In this document: piece after piece, positions 22,380 through 23,771 of the stretch
Layout: each line of letters opens with the position of its first letter
Position numbering within the stretch: the first letter of the stretch is position 1
IMG/VR virus record: IMGVR_UViG_3300030099_005981
Location: 2,985-26,755 of that record
Source of the DNA: a virus
Strand: one strand, 5' to 3'
Length of the DNA: 23,771 nt
Translations under genes and position numbers: made by a program
Notes under the pieces: generated by a model
Database searches by the model: none
The model's input: only the letters and a program-made list of their open reading frames with translations
What the model was told of the DNA's origin: nothing

Positions 22380-23515
22380 TATTTTATTATTTTATATGCC
22401 GGACGCAATTGACTGTGTCCTAGATAATTTATTTCTTTGAAGTTAAACGGTTTAAATACGTTATCGTAAAATTCAGGTGTGTCTATTTCAGCAGCTCCAT
22501 TACCTTCGAAGTACATACCCTCTTTAGTGTTTTTTACTATATAAGTAAAACTTTTATTTACATCTATGATTTCTTTAGTTCTATAAATTGCTTGATAAAT
22601 GGTCCAGTCCCATTCCTTAACGGTATCTTCGACATCTTTTTCAAAAGTATCTAAATTAAAGTCTATCGTATTGTTCACAATATCTAAACCTAATATTTCT
22701 GAAATTTTAGCTCCAGTATTAATTACACATTCTTGATAATCAAAATTGTATATTTTCTTAGCTCCGTTAAAGTAGGCCTCAATTGCTGCTTGCCCTAGAT
22801 TACCCCCAAAATCCACAACTACTTTATCTTTTAAATTACTAAAATCATAAATTTCTGTATATCTAGGTTCTTGAACTCTTTGGCCTTTAAGTCCGACTTC
22901 TTTTATTTCTTGGTACCTAGGGAACCATGTACACGTAGACCCAAATGAATTAATAACTTCTTTATCCATAGTTCTTAAGTATTTCTTTAAATCCATACGT
23001 CTTACTATAACATAACAATCTAGTTCTGTTTTACCAGCTTCCAAAGCTGACATTACGCGATGCATACCATCTACTTGATATAAAAATTCTGGGACATCTG
23101 TAAACATATAATCCTTTAAAACTCCAGGGTGAGTAAGGATTATAGGGGTAAAAACATCCCCATTGATAAAGTTATCTTTATATTTAGAGTATTCGGAAAA
23201 TAACGGGTCATTCCTCCAAGAGTCTTTATCTTTAAAAGATATTTTAGCTTTAGTTTTAATCACCGCTAATTTATTTAATTTAATGTCCGGTTTAACTTTT
23301 CTTTTGAATTGCCTTTCTGAAATTATTCTAAATAAATCAAAAATAGATATGTCTTCTTTATTAAAGTAGTCTTCCAGGGTCCCAACAGCTGGTAACACGT
23401 TTCCTTTAATAGTTAAATCACATTCTAAATTAACATATTTTTCTAGGTTATTAAATTGTTGTTGTTTTAAAACTGTTTCTGGTTGTGAAAATAAGGTTTG
23501 ATTAATTTTGTACAT
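22379..23515 (-). CDS. ParB-like domain fused to SAM methyltransferase-like domain
   Basis: A 378-aa two-part protein. Residues about 120-175 look like a ParB/sulfiredoxin-type fold, centred on Q-V-D149-G-M-H-R153-V-M-S-A-L-E-A-G-K, a match to the D-G-x-H-R-x-x-A signature. Residues about 228-350 look like a class I methyltransferase: K-V-V-V-D-F-G-G-N-L-G-Q (231-242) and Y-N-F-D-Y (256-260) for SAM. Residues 1-115 are helical and unassigned. The DGxHR domain can act as a nuclease or a nucleotide-binding/kinase-like module, so the overall role is unclear; within a glycan block it might phosphorylate and methylate a sugar or cap. The start overlaps the partial gene upstream by 14 bases. Confidence 0.65.
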   Translation of the reverse strand: MYKINQTLFSQPETVLKQQQFNNLEKYVNLECDLTIKGNVLPAVGTLEDYFNKEDISIFDLFRIISERQFKRKVKPDIKLNKLAVIKTKAKISFKDKDSWRNDPLFSEYSKYKDNFINGDVFTPIILTHPGVLKDYMFTDVPEFLYQVDGMHRVMSALEAGKTELDCYVIVRRMDLKKYLRTMDKEVINSFGSTCTWFPRYQEIKEVGLKGQRVQEPRYTEIYDFSNLKDKVVVDFGGNLGQAAIEAYFNGAKKIYNFDYQECVINTGAKISEILGLDIVNNTIDFNLDTFEKDVEDTVKEWDWTIYQAIYRTKEIIDVNKSFTYIVKNTKEGMYFEGNGAAEIDTPEFYDNVFKPFNFKEINYLGHSQLRPAYKIIK

Positions 23516-23771
23516 TTAAATTAAATTTTTTTTGTTCTTTTACAATATCGTAAAATTTATCTGGAGCTCCCCCCATTAAAGCTTGTTTCCCATAAGACCA
23601 ATCATTATAATAATTAACTATTTTGTCTATATTTTTAAAATTAGGTGAAGCTGAAGAATTTGTCAACTTTACTTTAATATCTTTTCTAACATAGCTCATG
23701 TGATGCATTTCAACCTCTTCCCTAGTAAAAATTTTACATTTACCAGGTTCCATTCTTCTAGTTGGGTCAAC
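23502..23771 (-). CDS. C-terminal part of a glycan-block protein, possibly a glycosyltransferase (5' end outside window)
   Basis: The frame is open to the right edge (V-D-P-T-R-R before the first internal Met at 23753), so this is the 3' part of a longer gene. The visible tail contains V-E-M-H-H-M-S-Y-V-R-K-D-I-K-V-K-L-T-N-S, which resembles C-terminal segments of some GT-A transferases where His-His and an Arg/Lys-rich strand bind donor or metal. The rest is a short helical end. It overlaps the ParB/methyltransferase fusion by 14 bases. Family assignment is tentative. Confidence 0.5.
   Translation of the reverse strand, partial: VDPTRRMEPGKCKIFTREEVEMHHMSYVRKDIKVKLTNSSASPNFKNIDKIVNYYNDWSYGKQALMGGAPDKFYDIVKEQKKFNLNVQN

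Noticed and set aside
1-23771. tRNA genes, CRISPR arrays, insertion sequences or integrase/attachment sites
   Set aside because: Gene packing leaves no gap longer than 110 bases, and I saw no cloverleaf, spaced direct repeats or inverted-repeat-bounded transposase.

Overview
The window looks like part of the genome of a tailed phage with a T4-type (myovirus) virion, probably infecting a member of the Bacteroidota (a Flavobacterium-like host). The T4 link comes from the rightward order prohead protease (gp21-like, cut by the left edge), acidic scaffold (gp22-like) and major capsid protein (gp23-like), plus a gp55-like late sigma factor and a gp5-like baseplate hub/spike protein. The host guess rests on three things seen in the sequence: A/T-rich gene leaders without Shine-Dalgarno sequences, a near-perfect Bacteroidota housekeeping promoter (TTTG, 20 bp, TATATTTG) in front of a secreted-protein gene, and that protein's signal peptide ending in FA|Q. 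The DNA is strongly AT-rich throughout.

Layout. Bases 1-4022 (+ strand) hold the head module: protease, scaffold with a tandem peptide repeat, and major capsid protein. A strong bidirectional terminator at about 4048-4078 separates it from everything else, which lies on the - strand. Reading the - strand genes from low to high coordinate: a secreted CAP-domain protein with its own host-type promoter (4091-4594); a virion/baseplate block (4661-10422) with a Cys-rich structural protein, a gp5-like hub/spike, a small coiled-coil protein, a large structural protein with a hydrophobic/cationic helical segment, and a second coiled-coil protein; a gp55-like sigma factor (10467-11171, GTG start); and then, from 11171 to the right edge, about 12.6 kb made up almost entirely of glycan genes. 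No stretch longer than 110 bases lacks a gene, and I saw no tRNA, CRISPR array or insertion sequence.

The glycan block carries GT2-like and GT4-like glycosyltransferases, GDP-mannose 4,6-dehydratase (gmd), GDP-L-fucose synthase (fcl), a GT10 alpha-fucosyltransferase, a GT7 beta-1,4-galactosyltransferase-like enzyme, two different sulfotransferases, a shortened DegT-type aminotransferase-like protein, a metal-binding cupin, two small SAM methyltransferase-like proteins, a ParB-like/methyltransferase fusion, another probable transferase and a partial protein at the right edge. Also embedded are a PhoH-like ATPase, a HAD-like protein that appears to have lost its catalytic aspartates, and a 104-aa unknown. 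Many neighbours overlap by 1-4 bases (TAATG, TAGTG, ATGA), so they are probably translated from shared transcripts.

How it fits together (inference). The phage appears able to make GDP-fucose from host GDP-mannose and to transfer it with its own GT10 enzyme. With a GT7 enzyme and two PAPS-dependent sulfotransferases alongside, it could build or remodel a fucosylated, possibly galactosylated and sulfated glycan. The target could be the host surface (masking receptors, superinfection exclusion) or the virion itself. Because these genes lie in the same direction as the baseplate and late-sigma genes with almost no gaps, late expression and virion decoration are reasonable hypotheses. This glycan cassette, and the secreted CAP protein under a host-type promoter, are the most noteworthy parts of the window.
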